64,000 nt of DNA from contig CAVPVD010000007.1 of the NCBI GenBank assembly GCA_963709155.1, forward strand, positions 2,170,001 to 2,234,000. The letters run 5' to 3'. Shown here in pieces: positions 55,153-63,497 of this stretch. Positions within the stretch are counted from its first letter, which is position 1, and each line of letters starts with the position of its first letter. Origin of the DNA: Bog-159 sp963709155. GTDB lineage: Bacteria > Acidobacteriota > Terriglobia > Bryobacterales > Bryobacteraceae. A program made the position numbers and the translations under genes. Under the pieces are notes generated by a model. That model saw only the letters and a program-made list of their open reading frames with translations. It was not told the origin of the DNA and ran no database searches.

Positions 55153-55533
55153 ATGGCGAAACGCAAGAAGCAAGACGAGCAGGTTGACAGGCGCATTAAG
55201 CGCCGCTTCAACATCGAACAAGGGCTGCGATATAAGCTCCTCTACGGGAGCCGCGTGGCCGAAGCCGGGAATGGACGCACGCTGAACATCAGCAGCAGCG
55301 GCGTCTGGTTCACTACCGAGGGCATCCTGAGCACCGGGCTGCCAGTTGAACTTTCTATGACTTGGCCTGCCCGGCTCAACGACGTCTGTCCAATGAAGCT
55401 GATGATCTATGGGTGCGTCGTGCGCAGCGATAAAGATGGCGCTGCCCTGGCGATCGAGCGCTACGAATTTCGCACGCAGGGGACCGCTCCCGTGCCGTTG
55501 TACGAGGAAACCGGTATTCGCCTGCCCACATAG
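55153..55533 (+). CDS. PilZ domain protein
   Basis: A small protein of 126 residues with one PilZ domain. It has the arginine-rich start RRIKRRFNIEQGLRYKLLYG (RxxxR) and NISSSGVWFTTEG (the D/NxSxxG motif), followed by strands ending AALAIERYEF. PilZ domains bind cyclic di-GMP, and the visible motifs suggest binding. Start at ATG 55153, with AAAGG ten bases before it. A TTG at 55081 would add RRCPQCYSWDYRKGR, which resembles the start of a zinc ribbon, and cannot be excluded. It converges on fahA. Confidence 0.85.
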   Translation: MAKRKKQDEQVDRRIKRRFNIEQGLRYKLLYGSRVAEAGNGRTLNISSSGVWFTTEGILSTGLPVELSMTWPARLNDVCPMKLMIYGCVVRSDKDGAALAIERYEFRTQGTAPVPLYEETGIRLPT

Positions 55534-55554
55534 TGTGGGCTGAACTCCCAGTTT

Positions 55555-56895
55555 TCAGGTCGTGGCGCTGGCACCCACGATAATTCCCCGGCATTCGCCG
55601 AAACCGATGCGCGCGAATCCTGCGCGTTCGCAATACCCGCGCAGAATCACTTCGTCGCCATCGTCCAGGAACTTGCGGACGTCGCCGCCAGGCAGCGATA
55701 CGGGCTCGGCGCCGCGCTGAGTCAACTCAAGCAGGCAGCCCCGCTCTTCTGGCAGCGGCCCGGATACGGTGCCACTGGCCAGTAAATCGCCTGCGCGCAG
55801 GTTGCAGCCGTTGCTCGTATGGTGCGTGAGCAACTGCGCTAAAGTCCAATAAAGGTTCCGCAGATTGCCGCGGCTCAACTGCATCGCCGGCACGCCCGAC
55901 TCTCGCATCTGCCGGGATGCGATGTGAACTTCCAGCGTGAGATCGATGCCGCCCCGCTCCCGATCCTCAGCCGAATACAAGTACGGCAGCGGTGCGGGAT
56001 CGCCATCCGGCCGCTGGAATGCGGGCACGCGGAACGGCGCGAGCGCTTCCATAGTCACGACCCACGGAGAAATCGTGGTGGCAAAGCTTTTCGCCAGAAA
56101 GGGTCCCAGCGGCTGATACTCCCAGGATTGCACGTCGCGCGCCGACCAATCGTTGAGCAGGCAGAGGCCGAACATGTGAGATTCCGCGCGTGCGATAGGA
56201 ATCGGGTGCCCCAGTTCGTTTCCGATTCCCGCGAAAAATCCCACTTCCAGTTCGTAATCGAGCGCCCGCGTGGGACCGAAGGCAGGCGCATCCGCCGCGG
56301 CGTCCTTCGACTGGCCGTGGGGACGTTGCACGGGCGTGCCGCTCACCACGATCGACGAGGCGCGCCCGTGATACCCGATCGGCACATATTTGTAGTTGGG
56401 CAGCAGGGGATTGTCCGGGCGAAACAGGCGGCCCACGTTGGTGGCGTGATGAATGGACGCGTAAAAATCCGTGTAATCGCCGATTTCGGCCGGTGGCAGC
56501 ATCACGGCCTTACGCATCGGCAGCAGCAGCGGTTCGACTGCGGCCTGGTGGTCACTGCCCGCGCGCAACAGTTCGCTGAGCCGCTCCCGTAGCCGCGACC
56601 GTGGCTCGTATCCCAGAGACATCAACCGGTTCATGCGGACCGAGGAACAGGCCGCCACAGTCTCTGGTGCCAGGCCGTCCAACAGACCTGCCTTGGCGCA
56701 ACGCCGCAGATTCAGGATGAAGTCCCCGATGGCTACGCCGATCGATCCAACTGGGGGCGACGATTCAGGACGCCGGGAAAAAACTCCGAAGGGCAGGTTT
56801 TGAATGGGAAAATCGGCACCGCGCTGGTTGGTGGATTCAACCCAGCTCGACAGTTGAGGATCGTGCGTGCCGTTCAAAAAAGAAAATGGTTCCAA
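55555..56895 (-). CDS. fahA: Fumarylacetoacetase
   Basis: Splits fumarylacetoacetate to fumarate and acetoacetate, the last step of tyrosine and phenylalanine breakdown. The 446 residues have the N-terminal SH3-like domain (DFPIQNLPFGVF) and the catalytic FAH domain with DYTDFYASIHHATNVG, PIGYHGRASSIVVSG, LDYELEVGFFAG and LNDWSARDVQSWEYQPLGPF. These include the metal ligands and the active-site His. The start is probably TTG at 56895, but the first 20 residues are not conserved. No other tyrosine catabolic gene is in the window. Confidence 0.95.
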   Translation of the reverse strand: MEPFSFLNGTHDPQLSSWVESTNQRGADFPIQNLPFGVFSRRPESSPPVGSIGVAIGDFILNLRRCAKAGLLDGLAPETVAACSSVRMNRLMSLGYEPRSRLRERLSELLRAGSDHQAAVEPLLLPMRKAVMLPPAEIGDYTDFYASIHHATNVGRLFRPDNPLLPNYKYVPIGYHGRASSIVVSGTPVQRPHGQSKDAAADAPAFGPTRALDYELEVGFFAGIGNELGHPIPIARAESHMFGLCLLNDWSARDVQSWEYQPLGPFLAKSFATTISPWVVTMEALAPFRVPAFQRPDGDPAPLPYLYSAEDRERGGIDLTLEVHIASRQMRESGVPAMQLSRGNLRNLYWTLAQLLTHHTSNGCNLRAGDLLASGTVSGPLPEERGCLLELTQRGAEPVSLPGGDVRKFLDDGDEVILRGYCERAGFARIGFGECRGIIVGASATT

Positions 56896-57680
56896 GTGAC
56901 CCGATCTCGCAGCCTAACTCCCCGCCGGCATGCAACGGCACAGAGCTTTGCAACCAGGATTGCCGGGCGTCTTCCTTTCGGCTCCCCGCCGCCTCCTTTC
57001 GAAAGCGTCGGATCAATGCCTCCAGGCTCACCTGCCAGCGTTTCCTGGTTGGAACCGGCATCTCGAAGCGGCCTTTCACTCTCCCGAAACGACTGCCCGT
57101 CTCCAGGCCACCATTTCGAGGTCAAAGCTCCTGACCTGCTTCTTCGACACCCTACCGTACGTTCATCCGGCCCGTTCGGATTGCGACTCCCCTGCGCCCT
57201 CCGGTTCGCCCCGGCGTGCGCTGGATCACTATCGTAATCCCGTTGCCCGACTCCCGTCCGGTATTCCCCGCCCTTCCTCGGATCTCCACTCCCCTTCGGG
57301 GCCTTTCGGACCCTTAAGGATCAAAGCGTTCAACCCGATTCCTGGCCGGGAGGTTCACCTTCCGAGCGCCCCCGATGGCCCATCACTCCCCAGCATCGAT
57401 TCTATTTTATTAGTTCCGATGCCAGATCACCGCTCCTGGCTCGCTAAGCGTTCAGTGGCTTGCTGTTCCTCAGACCTCTTGGAACCTCAACCATCATGCA
57501 CCCTCCGCGATGTTACAGTCAAATGAAAATTGGGTTTCAAACAGGTTTTCCTCAACTTTTATTTGCTGCATTTTCATGCGCTTAAAGAAATCGTACGGTG
57601 CAGGTCCTGTGGAAAAAACGCGCGCCTTCCATCTTGTTCTATGCAGGCACCCTGAGCGCCCAAAGGCTCGGTGCGAAGCT
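56896..57680. other. 785-bp region without a recognised gene; possible structured RNA
   Basis: No frame here has a ribosome site plus credible codon use. The minus strand is markedly purine-rich over 57.0-57.4 kb, with runs like GGAGGGCGCAGGGGAG. Short hairpins are present, for example CCCCTTCGGGG at 57291-57301, which closes a UUCG tetraloop. The last part, 57520-57660, is AT-rich. The plus-strand frame across 56930-57526 is open for 198 codons but reads as low-complexity Ser/Pro/Arg peptide and is probably spurious. Similar spurious proteins seem familiar from other genomes, which would fit a conserved non-coding or mobile element; this is memory, not evidence. Confidence 0.35.
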
Positions 57681-59295
57681 TCACACCCCCCAACAGTAAT
57701 CTTCGACGGCTTTTTCGATGGAGTCATCCTGCTCAGTGAGCCGCATCAGTTCCAGGCGGATCGCATCCACTAACGCGTTCCAACTCGCCACGATCACGTT
57801 ATCGGAGACGCCCACGGTGGACCAGCTCTTACGGTGATCCGACCATTCGATCAGCACCCGCACTTTGGCGGCGGTGCCTTTGCGGGGCTCCAGCACGCGC
57901 ACCTTATAGTCGGTCAGGCGCACATCGGCCATTTGCGGATAGACGGTTGACAGGCACTTGCGCAGGCAGACGTGCAGCGCGTGGAACGGGCCGCTGCCGC
58001 TCGCAGTGGCCGAGTATACGCCATCCTGGGTGCGTACGGTGATATCGGCGGTGGAGCGGGAGTCGCCCGTCGCGGTCGCCTTGGTAGACACCTCGTAGCC
58101 CTCCACCTCGAAGAAATGGACGCCCGGATTGAGCGCTTCGCGGACCAGCAGTTCGAAAGTCCCTTCGGCGGCTTCCAACTCACACCCTTCGTATTCCATC
58201 TGCTTGATGCGTTCGAGCAGCTCGCGGCGGGCGTCTTCGTCGAGGCGGCCGGCGAGGCCGTGCTGCTTGAGCTTGTATAAGATGTTGCCGCGGCCCGACA
58301 GATCGCTGATCAGGACGCGCTGGCGATTGCCCACGGCTTCCGGCGTCACGTGCTCGTAGGTAGCGGATTCTTTCAAAACGGCGGAGACGTGTACGCCGCC
58401 CTTGTGCGCAAACGCGCTGTGGCCCACGAAGGGCTGGTTATTGGGCAGCGGCAAGTTGGCGAGTTCCGCGACGAAGCGCGCCACAGTAGAGAGACTGATG
58501 AGCTTGTCCTGCCCGATGGCGGTGTGGCCGAGTTTCAGCTCCAGGTTGGCGATGATGGAGCAGAGATTGGCATTGCCGCAGCGCTCGCCGTATCCGTTGA
58601 TGCAGCCTTGTACGTGCGTGGCGCCGGCTTCCACGGCAGCCAGCGTATTGGCCACTGCCACGTCGGAATCGTTGTGAGTATGGATGCCCAGGATGCCATC
58701 GAAGCGCTTGCGCACTTCGGCGAAGATCTCGATCAGGCGGCCAGTCAGCGTGCCGCCATTAGTATCGCAGAGGCACAGCACGGCGGCGCCGGCTTTCTGC
58801 GCGGCTTCGAGCGTGCGCAGCGCAAAAGCGGGATTCGAAGTGTAGCCGTCGAAGAAATGCTCGGCGTCATACACGACTTCCTTGTCGTGCGCCCTCAGAT
58901 AGGCGACGGTTTCGGCGATTAGCTTGAGGTTTTCTTCTTCGGTGATGCCCAGCGCGCGGGTGGTATGCAAATCCCAGCTCTTGCCGAAGATGGAGACTAC
59001 CGGCGTACCGGCGGCCACCAGCGATTGCACGCTACGGTCCTCTTCTACCGTATGGCGGGCGAACCGCGTGGCGCCGAAAGCGGTCAGCTTGGCATGTTTG
59101 AGGCGCAGCTCGGTTTGCGCGCGGGCGAAGAAGTCTTTGTCTTTCGGGTTGGAGCCGGGCCAGCCGCCTTCGATATAGTCGATACCGAGTTCATCGAGCC
59201 TTTGCGCAATGAGCAGCTTGTCGTTCGACGGAAAACGAGACGGATTCGCCTTGCGTCCCGTCGCGGAGAGTCGTGTCGAAAGTGAAGATTTTCAT
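57681..59295 (-). pseudogene. cimA: Citramalate synthase (CimA-type), single-base frameshift
   Basis: The gene starts MKIFTFDTTLRDGTQGESVSFSVE, the active-site opening of the isopropylmalate/citramalate synthase family, and continues in another frame with DKLLIAQRLDELGIDYIEGGWPGSNPKD, GIHTHNDSDVAVANTLAAVEAGA and the C-terminal regulatory domain. One extra base at about 59223 separates the parts: GAACGAC where GAAGAC would restore the reading. CimA condenses pyruvate and acetyl-CoA to citramalate, a threonine-independent route to isoleucine. There is no ribosome site, and the start codon touches the U-tract of the terminator behind ilvC. The break may be real or an assembly error. Confidence 0.85.
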
Positions 59296-59342
59296 AAAAA
59301 ACAAAAGCGGGGCTGGAGCCCCGCGGCGGACTAATGTCCGCC
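59294..59342 (-). terminator. Tandem hairpins and U-tract between ilvC and cimA
   Basis: On the transcribed strand the ilvC stop lies in a GGCGGAC/GTCCGCC hairpin. Next comes GCGGGGCT-CC-AGCCCCGC, then TTTTGTTTTTT, which ends at the A of the cimA ATG. This is a strong intrinsic terminator (8-bp GC stem, U-tract). Because the cimA start directly follows, read-through would decide cimA expression; a regulatory role is inference. Confidence 0.85.
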
Positions 59343-60356
59343 CTCCATGGGAACTCCCGATTCCTTCTTCTTTTTGAGGAACGTCATCATTTCGCGCAGC
59401 TCGCGGCCCACTTTTTCGACGGGCTGATCGCGGGCAGCTTCGCGCATGGCCAGGAACTTGTGGCGGCCGGTTTTGTTTTCGTCGATCCACTGACGGGCGA
59501 ACTCGCCCGACTGGACTTCGGAGAGAATCTTCTTCATCTCGGCGCGCACGTGGGCATCGACAACCCGCGGGCCGCGCGTGTAATCGCCATACTCGGCCGT
59601 ATCGGAAACCGAGTACCGCATGTATCCGAGACCGCCCTCCTGGATCAGATCGACGATCAGCTTGAGCTCGTGCAGGCACTCGAAATAGGCAATTTCGGGC
59701 GCATAGCCGGCTTCGACAAGGGTTTCGAAACCGGCGCGGATCAGCTCGGAAGCGCCGCCGCACAACACGGCCTGTTCGCCGAAGAGGTCGCTTTCGGTCT
59801 CCTCCTTAAATGTGGTGCCGATCACACCGGCCTTGAGGCTTCCCAGCGCGCCGGCATAGGCCAGGGCCGTATCGAGCGCGTGTCCCGAGGCATCCTGGTG
59901 GACGGCGACCAGCGAGGGCACGCCCACGCCTTCCGTGAACAACTCGCGCACGCGGTGGCCGGGAGCCTTGGGTGCGACCATGGAAACATCCACGTTCGCC
60001 GGCGGCTGGATCTGGCCGAAGTGGATGTTGAAACCGTGCGCGAACATCAGCGTCTTGCCGGCCGTCAAATGTGGCGCGATGTCCTGCTTGTAGAGATCGC
60101 CCTGGATATGATCGGATACCAGGATCATGATCACATCGGCAGCCTTGGCCGCTTCGGCCGTATCCAACACCTTCAGGCCGGCGGCCTCGGCTTTGGATCG
60201 CGACTTACTGCCGGGATACAGGCCGACCACCACATCCACGCCGGAATCGCGCAAATTCAAGGCATGCGCGTGACCCTGGCTGCCATAGCCGATAATCGCA
60301 ACGGTGCGGCCCTCGAGGGCGGGTTTGTAATCTTTCTCGTAATAACGTGTCGCCAT
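59331..60356 (-). CDS. ilvC: Ketol-acid reductoisomerase IlvC
   Basis: NADPH-dependent isomeroreductase of valine, leucine and isoleucine synthesis; class I, 341 residues. It has the nucleotide site AIIGYGSQGHAHALNLRDSG, PKAPGHRVRELF, the metal-binding LFGEQAVLCGG, and GYAPEIAYFECLHELKLIVDLIQEGG. The ilvN gene ends 57 bp upstream. The tail MMTFLKKKKESGVPM is slightly longer than in many relatives. Confidence 0.98.
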   Translation of the reverse strand: MATRYYEKDYKPALEGRTVAIIGYGSQGHAHALNLRDSGVDVVVGLYPGSKSRSKAEAAGLKVLDTAEAAKAADVIMILVSDHIQGDLYKQDIAPHLTAGKTLMFAHGFNIHFGQIQPPANVDVSMVAPKAPGHRVRELFTEGVGVPSLVAVHQDASGHALDTALAYAGALGSLKAGVIGTTFKEETESDLFGEQAVLCGGASELIRAGFETLVEAGYAPEIAYFECLHELKLIVDLIQEGGLGYMRYSVSDTAEYGDYTRGPRVVDAHVRAEMKKILSEVQSGEFARQWIDENKTGRHKFLAMREAARDQPVEKVGRELREMMTFLKKKKESGVPMEGGH

Positions 60357-60412
60357 TTAAGAACTCCTGGATTCTGTACCAACCAAAAATGCGTGCGTGG
60401 ACGCCGGCCCCA

Positions 60413-60931
60413 CTACCTTGCCTCGGTGAGGACAGGCGGCTGCAATTTCAACTTCTTGGCATCCAGCGAAACCGCCACGATTCCCGAGCGGGTCGTTTCA
60501 ATCTCGCCATAGCTGCCGATCACATCGATGAACTCGTCCAGCTTTTCCGGATCGCCGGTGGCTTCGAGCGCAAACCCTTCAGTGGAGGAATCCACCACGC
60601 GCGCGCTGAAAATCTCGGCCTCCTTGAGCACCGCGGTGCGCGTTTCGAGCGCGGTGCGCACGCGCACCAGCACCATCTCCCGGCGAACGGCGGGCGACTC
60701 GGTGAGGTCCACAGCCTGCAGGACATTCACCAGCTTGTTCATCTGCTTGATGACCTGCTGGCGGAGAGTGGCATCCACGTCGACCACGATGGTCATGCGG
60801 GAGAGTTCGGGATCGAGCGTGCGGGCCACGGTAAGGCTCTCGATGTTATAGCCCCGCTGGCTCAGTAAGCCCGTAATGCGCATGAGAGCGCCAGGCTTGT
60901 TCTCGACTAACAAGGATATGATCTGCAACAT
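60413..60931 (-). CDS. ilvN: Acetolactate synthase small (regulatory) subunit
   Basis: A 172-residue subunit that activates the catalytic subunit and gives feedback inhibition by valine. The N-terminal ACT domain reads LVENKPGALMRITGLLSQRGYNIESLTVA, with the glycine-containing effector site, and the second domain continues to the end. It follows the ilvB stop by 9 bp and is clearly part of the ilvB-ilvN-ilvC operon. Confidence 0.97.
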   Translation of the reverse strand: MLQIISLLVENKPGALMRITGLLSQRGYNIESLTVARTLDPELSRMTIVVDVDATLRQQVIKQMNKLVNVLQAVDLTESPAVRREMVLVRVRTALETRTAVLKEAEIFSARVVDSSTEGFALEATGDPEKLDEFIDVIGSYGEIETTRSGIVAVSLDAKKLKLQPPVLTEAR

Positions 60932-60940
60932 AGGAGATCC

Positions 60941-62671
60941 TTACTTGGGCACCGCCACCGGTTGAGGCGGCGCGAGCACCATCTCGTTGATGGCGCCGCC
61001 GGCGGGCACCATGGGATAGACGTTTTCAAACGGAGTGACCTTGACGTTCAGCAGATAGGGGCCGGGTTCGCGAACCGCTTCTTCCAGGGCCGCGGCGAGT
61101 TCCCAGGGCTTGTCGATCGTGCGGCCCTTGAACCCGTATGCGCCAGCCAATTTCTCGACATCCGGGAAACAGTCCAGTTCCACCGAGCTCATGCGGTTGT
61201 TGTAGAAGAGCTCCTGCCATTGCCGAACCATCCCGAGGTAACCATTGTTCATCACCACGATCTTGATGGGCAAGCCATGACTGGCAATAGTCGAGAGCTC
61301 CGGGATGGACATCTGGAATCCGCCATCGCCCACCAGCGCGAAAACCAGCTTGTCGGGACGTGCGAACTGCGCGCCGATCGCGGATGGCAGTCCGAAGCCC
61401 ATGGCGCCCAGCCCGCCGGAGTTGATCCACAGACGCGGCGCATTGAAACGGATCAACTGGGCGGCCCACATCTGATGCTGGCCCACGTCGGAGCAGACAA
61501 TGGCCTCGCCCGCCGACAGGCGATCGATTTCCATCATCAGGTGCTGGGGTTTGATCTCTGTATCGGAGGTGACTGGAACCAGGGGATGCTCGGATTTCCA
61601 ACCGCGGATCTGGGACCACCAGGCTTGCCGGGCGGGGGCGTTGACCGCGGAAGCCTGCTGCGCCGCCGCGCGGAGATCGGCATTCAGGCGGCCGAGGACG
61701 CGTTTGACATCGCCCACGATGGGCACGTCCGCAGCCCGGTTTTTCCCGATTTCCGCGGGATCGATGTCCACGTGGATCACTTTGGCGTGGGGCGCGAAAG
61801 CGGCCAGACGCCCGGTGACACGATCGTCGAAGCGCACGCCCAAGGCGATGAGCACGTCGCAATGCGTCATGCCCATGTTGGCGGCGTAGCTGCCGTGCAT
61901 GCCAGGCATGCTGACAAAGTTCGGATGGCTGGAAGGCAGGCCGCCGAGACCCATCAGGGTGGTGACCACCGGCGCGTCCAGGAGCTCAGCGAGCTCGCGC
62001 AACTCGGCGGAGGCGTTGGCCGCGATGATGCCGCCGCCCGCATAGATGAACGGCCGTTCGGCCTCCTGCATTAATTGCGCTGCGCGGCGGATCTGCCCGG
62101 TATGGCCCTCAGTGAACACTTTGTATCCCGGCAGGTGAATGGAAGTGACCGGTGTGTAATGGCCTTGCGCCTGGAACACGTCCTTGGGAATATCGACCAA
62201 CACGGGACCCGGCCGGCCGCTGGCGGCGATGTAGAAGGCCTCATGGATCGCCTGCGGCAGATCGTCCAGTTTCTTCACCAGGTAGTTGTGCTTGGTGCAG
62301 GAGCGCGTGATGCCGAACGTGTCGGCCTCCTGAAAAGCGTCGCTGCCGATGAGCTTGCTGGTGACCTGGCCGGTAAGGGCAACAATCGGGATGGAATCCA
62401 TCATGGCATCCACCAGGCCTGTGACCAGGTTGGTTGCGCCGGGCCCGGAAGTGGCGCAGCAGACACCCACTTTGCCGGTCGTGCGCGCGTATCCCTCCGC
62501 GGCAAAGCAGGCATTTTCCTCGTGGCGGACCAGCACATGGCGTATGTGGTGGTCGTAGATGGCATCGTAGAGAGGCAGGGTAACGCCACCCGGATAACCG
62601 AAAAAGCAATCCACACCTTCGCGCGCCAGACATTCCAGCAGCATTTTCGCGCCATTCGTCAGAGTCGACAT
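60941..62671 (-). CDS. ilvB: Acetolactate synthase large subunit
   Basis: The thiamine diphosphate enzyme that makes acetolactate or acetohydroxybutyrate, the first common step of branched-chain amino acid synthesis. The 576 residues include GYPGGVTLPLYDAIYD, RHEENACFAAEGYARTTGK with the catalytic Glu, and the ThDP-binding GDGGFQMSIPELSTIASHGLPIK with VMNNGYLGM. Start at ATG 62671 with GAGGA five bases upstream; a longer frame would run into the attenuator. Expression should be set by the leader and terminator just upstream. Confidence 0.97.
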   Translation of the reverse strand: MSTLTNGAKMLLECLAREGVDCFFGYPGGVTLPLYDAIYDHHIRHVLVRHEENACFAAEGYARTTGKVGVCCATSGPGATNLVTGLVDAMMDSIPIVALTGQVTSKLIGSDAFQEADTFGITRSCTKHNYLVKKLDDLPQAIHEAFYIAASGRPGPVLVDIPKDVFQAQGHYTPVTSIHLPGYKVFTEGHTGQIRRAAQLMQEAERPFIYAGGGIIAANASAELRELAELLDAPVVTTLMGLGGLPSSHPNFVSMPGMHGSYAANMGMTHCDVLIALGVRFDDRVTGRLAAFAPHAKVIHVDIDPAEIGKNRAADVPIVGDVKRVLGRLNADLRAAAQQASAVNAPARQAWWSQIRGWKSEHPLVPVTSDTEIKPQHLMMEIDRLSAGEAIVCSDVGQHQMWAAQLIRFNAPRLWINSGGLGAMGFGLPSAIGAQFARPDKLVFALVGDGGFQMSIPELSTIASHGLPIKIVVMNNGYLGMVRQWQELFYNNRMSSVELDCFPDVEKLAGAYGFKGRTIDKPWELAAALEEAVREPGPYLLNVKVTPFENVYPMVPAGGAINEMVLAPPQPVAVPK

Positions 62672-62695
62672 ATATTCCTCAACAAAACGCTCTCC

Positions 62696-62743
62696 AAAAA
62701 TAAAAAAGGCCACCAGCCGGGTTGCTTCGCCCCGCCGATGGCC
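62696..62743 (-). terminator. Attenuator terminator upstream of ilvB
   Basis: On the ilvB strand GGCCATCGGC (62743-62734) pairs with GCTGGTGGCC (62717-62708) over 10 bp, two of them G:U, followed by TTTTTTATTTTT (62707-62696). A competing stem joins GCCCCGCC (62776-62769), at the end of the leader gene, to GGCGGGGC (62736-62729), which overlaps the terminator's 5' arm by three bases. Stalling in the leader would free the first arm and favour the antiterminator. Finishing translation would cover it and allow termination. Confidence 0.88.
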
Positions 62744-62765
62744 TCGGAACTCGTCCGATGCGGCC

Positions 62766-62876
62766 TCAGGCGGGGCCGGCTACGATGACCAATACGTTAA
62801 TAATAATGACTACCGGTATGGACAGACGGGACAGCTTAGGAACGGAGAAGGACCGGATTGTGGAACCGCTCGACAT
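62766..62876 (-). CDS. Branched-chain amino acid leader peptide of the ilvBNC operon
   Basis: A 36-residue peptide beginning MSSGSTIRSFSVPK and ending IPVVIIINVLVIVAGPA. Within the last 17 residues are four Ile, five Val and one Leu, the control codons of an ilv attenuator. AGGA lies nine bases before the ATG. The stop is directly after the arm of the antiterminator described above, and the terminator follows about 20 bp later, before ilvB. Too short for most gene finders. Confidence 0.88.
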   Translation of the reverse strand: MSSGSTIRSFSVPKLSRLSIPVVIIINVLVIVAGPA

Positions 62877-62975
62877 GCGTAACTTTCCTGAGTGTAGCTT
62901 ACAAGTTTTGGAAATGCAAGATGGGTGTCGCATTACAAATGTTTATTGCGTCATTTGCAGGATACACAGTCCGCT

Positions 62976-63373
62976 TTACGGGCGCAGCCGCATCTCTTGC
63001 AATCCCTCTTCGCAGGTCATGCCCACGGCTTCCTGACAAGGGACACAATAGCGAGCCCAGGGCAAGGCCAGTAACCGCTTGGACGGGATGGGCCGCTCGC
63101 AGGCCAGGCACACGCCGTGTCTCCCGATTGCACGCGGTCGAGGGCTTCTTCCACCAAACGGAGCTGCCCATAATCGAGACTGTTCAGCCGCAGCGAAACG
63201 AATTCGTCATGCGAGAGCTGCGCCTGATCTTCTTCCGCCACCCGGCCCATCCTGGCCAGCGTATCGAACTTGACGCCCAAGCCGGAGACCACTTGCTCCC
63301 GTTTATCGAGCAGCATCCGGCGATAGATCTCGGTTGAATCCAACAGCACTGCGGTGTTTGTCCCTTTGTTCAT
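62976..63373 (-). pseudogene. DksA/TraR-type C4 zinc-finger protein, single-base frameshift
   Basis: The N-terminal frame gives a coiled coil (EIYRRMLLDKREQVVSGLG to YGQLRLVEEALDRVQSG). After one missing base near 63120 another frame continues HGVCLACERPIPSKRLLALPWARYCVPCQE and ends LQEMRLRP. Joined, these form a DksA/TraR protein of about 132 residues with the C4 zinc site CLAC-x17-CVPC. Such proteins bind RNA polymerase and modulate transcription, often with ppGpp. The ATG at 63373 has GAGAGG eight bases before it. Because both parts are well conserved, an assembly error or a very recent mutation is likely. Confidence 0.85.
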
Positions 63374-63376
63374 GCC

Positions 63377-63391
63377 TGGCACCTCTCTTGC
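63377..63391 (+). promoter_or_regulatory. Sigma-54 (-24/-12) promoter match upstream of the NtrC-type gene
   Basis: TGGCAC, five bases, then TTGC: the exact GG/GC spacing of RpoN promoters. It points to the NtrC-type regulator, whose ATG is about 106 bp downstream. It overlaps the start and ribosome site of the divergent zinc-finger gene. An NtrC-type protein that uses sigma-54 could thus control its own gene. The match could still be chance. Confidence 0.6.
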
Positions 63392-63497
63392 GAATTGTGA
63401 TTTCAGACCGCAAGCACTTTAAATGGTTAAAAAACGGTATCAAAGTTCTCGCCTGAATACAAGTAGCGTTAAGATAAAAGTCACAGCACTTGCTTCC

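Noticed and set aside
56930..57526. 198-codon plus-strand open frame
   Set aside because: Ser/Pro/Arg-rich, no ribosome site, no motif; best explained by strand purine bias.
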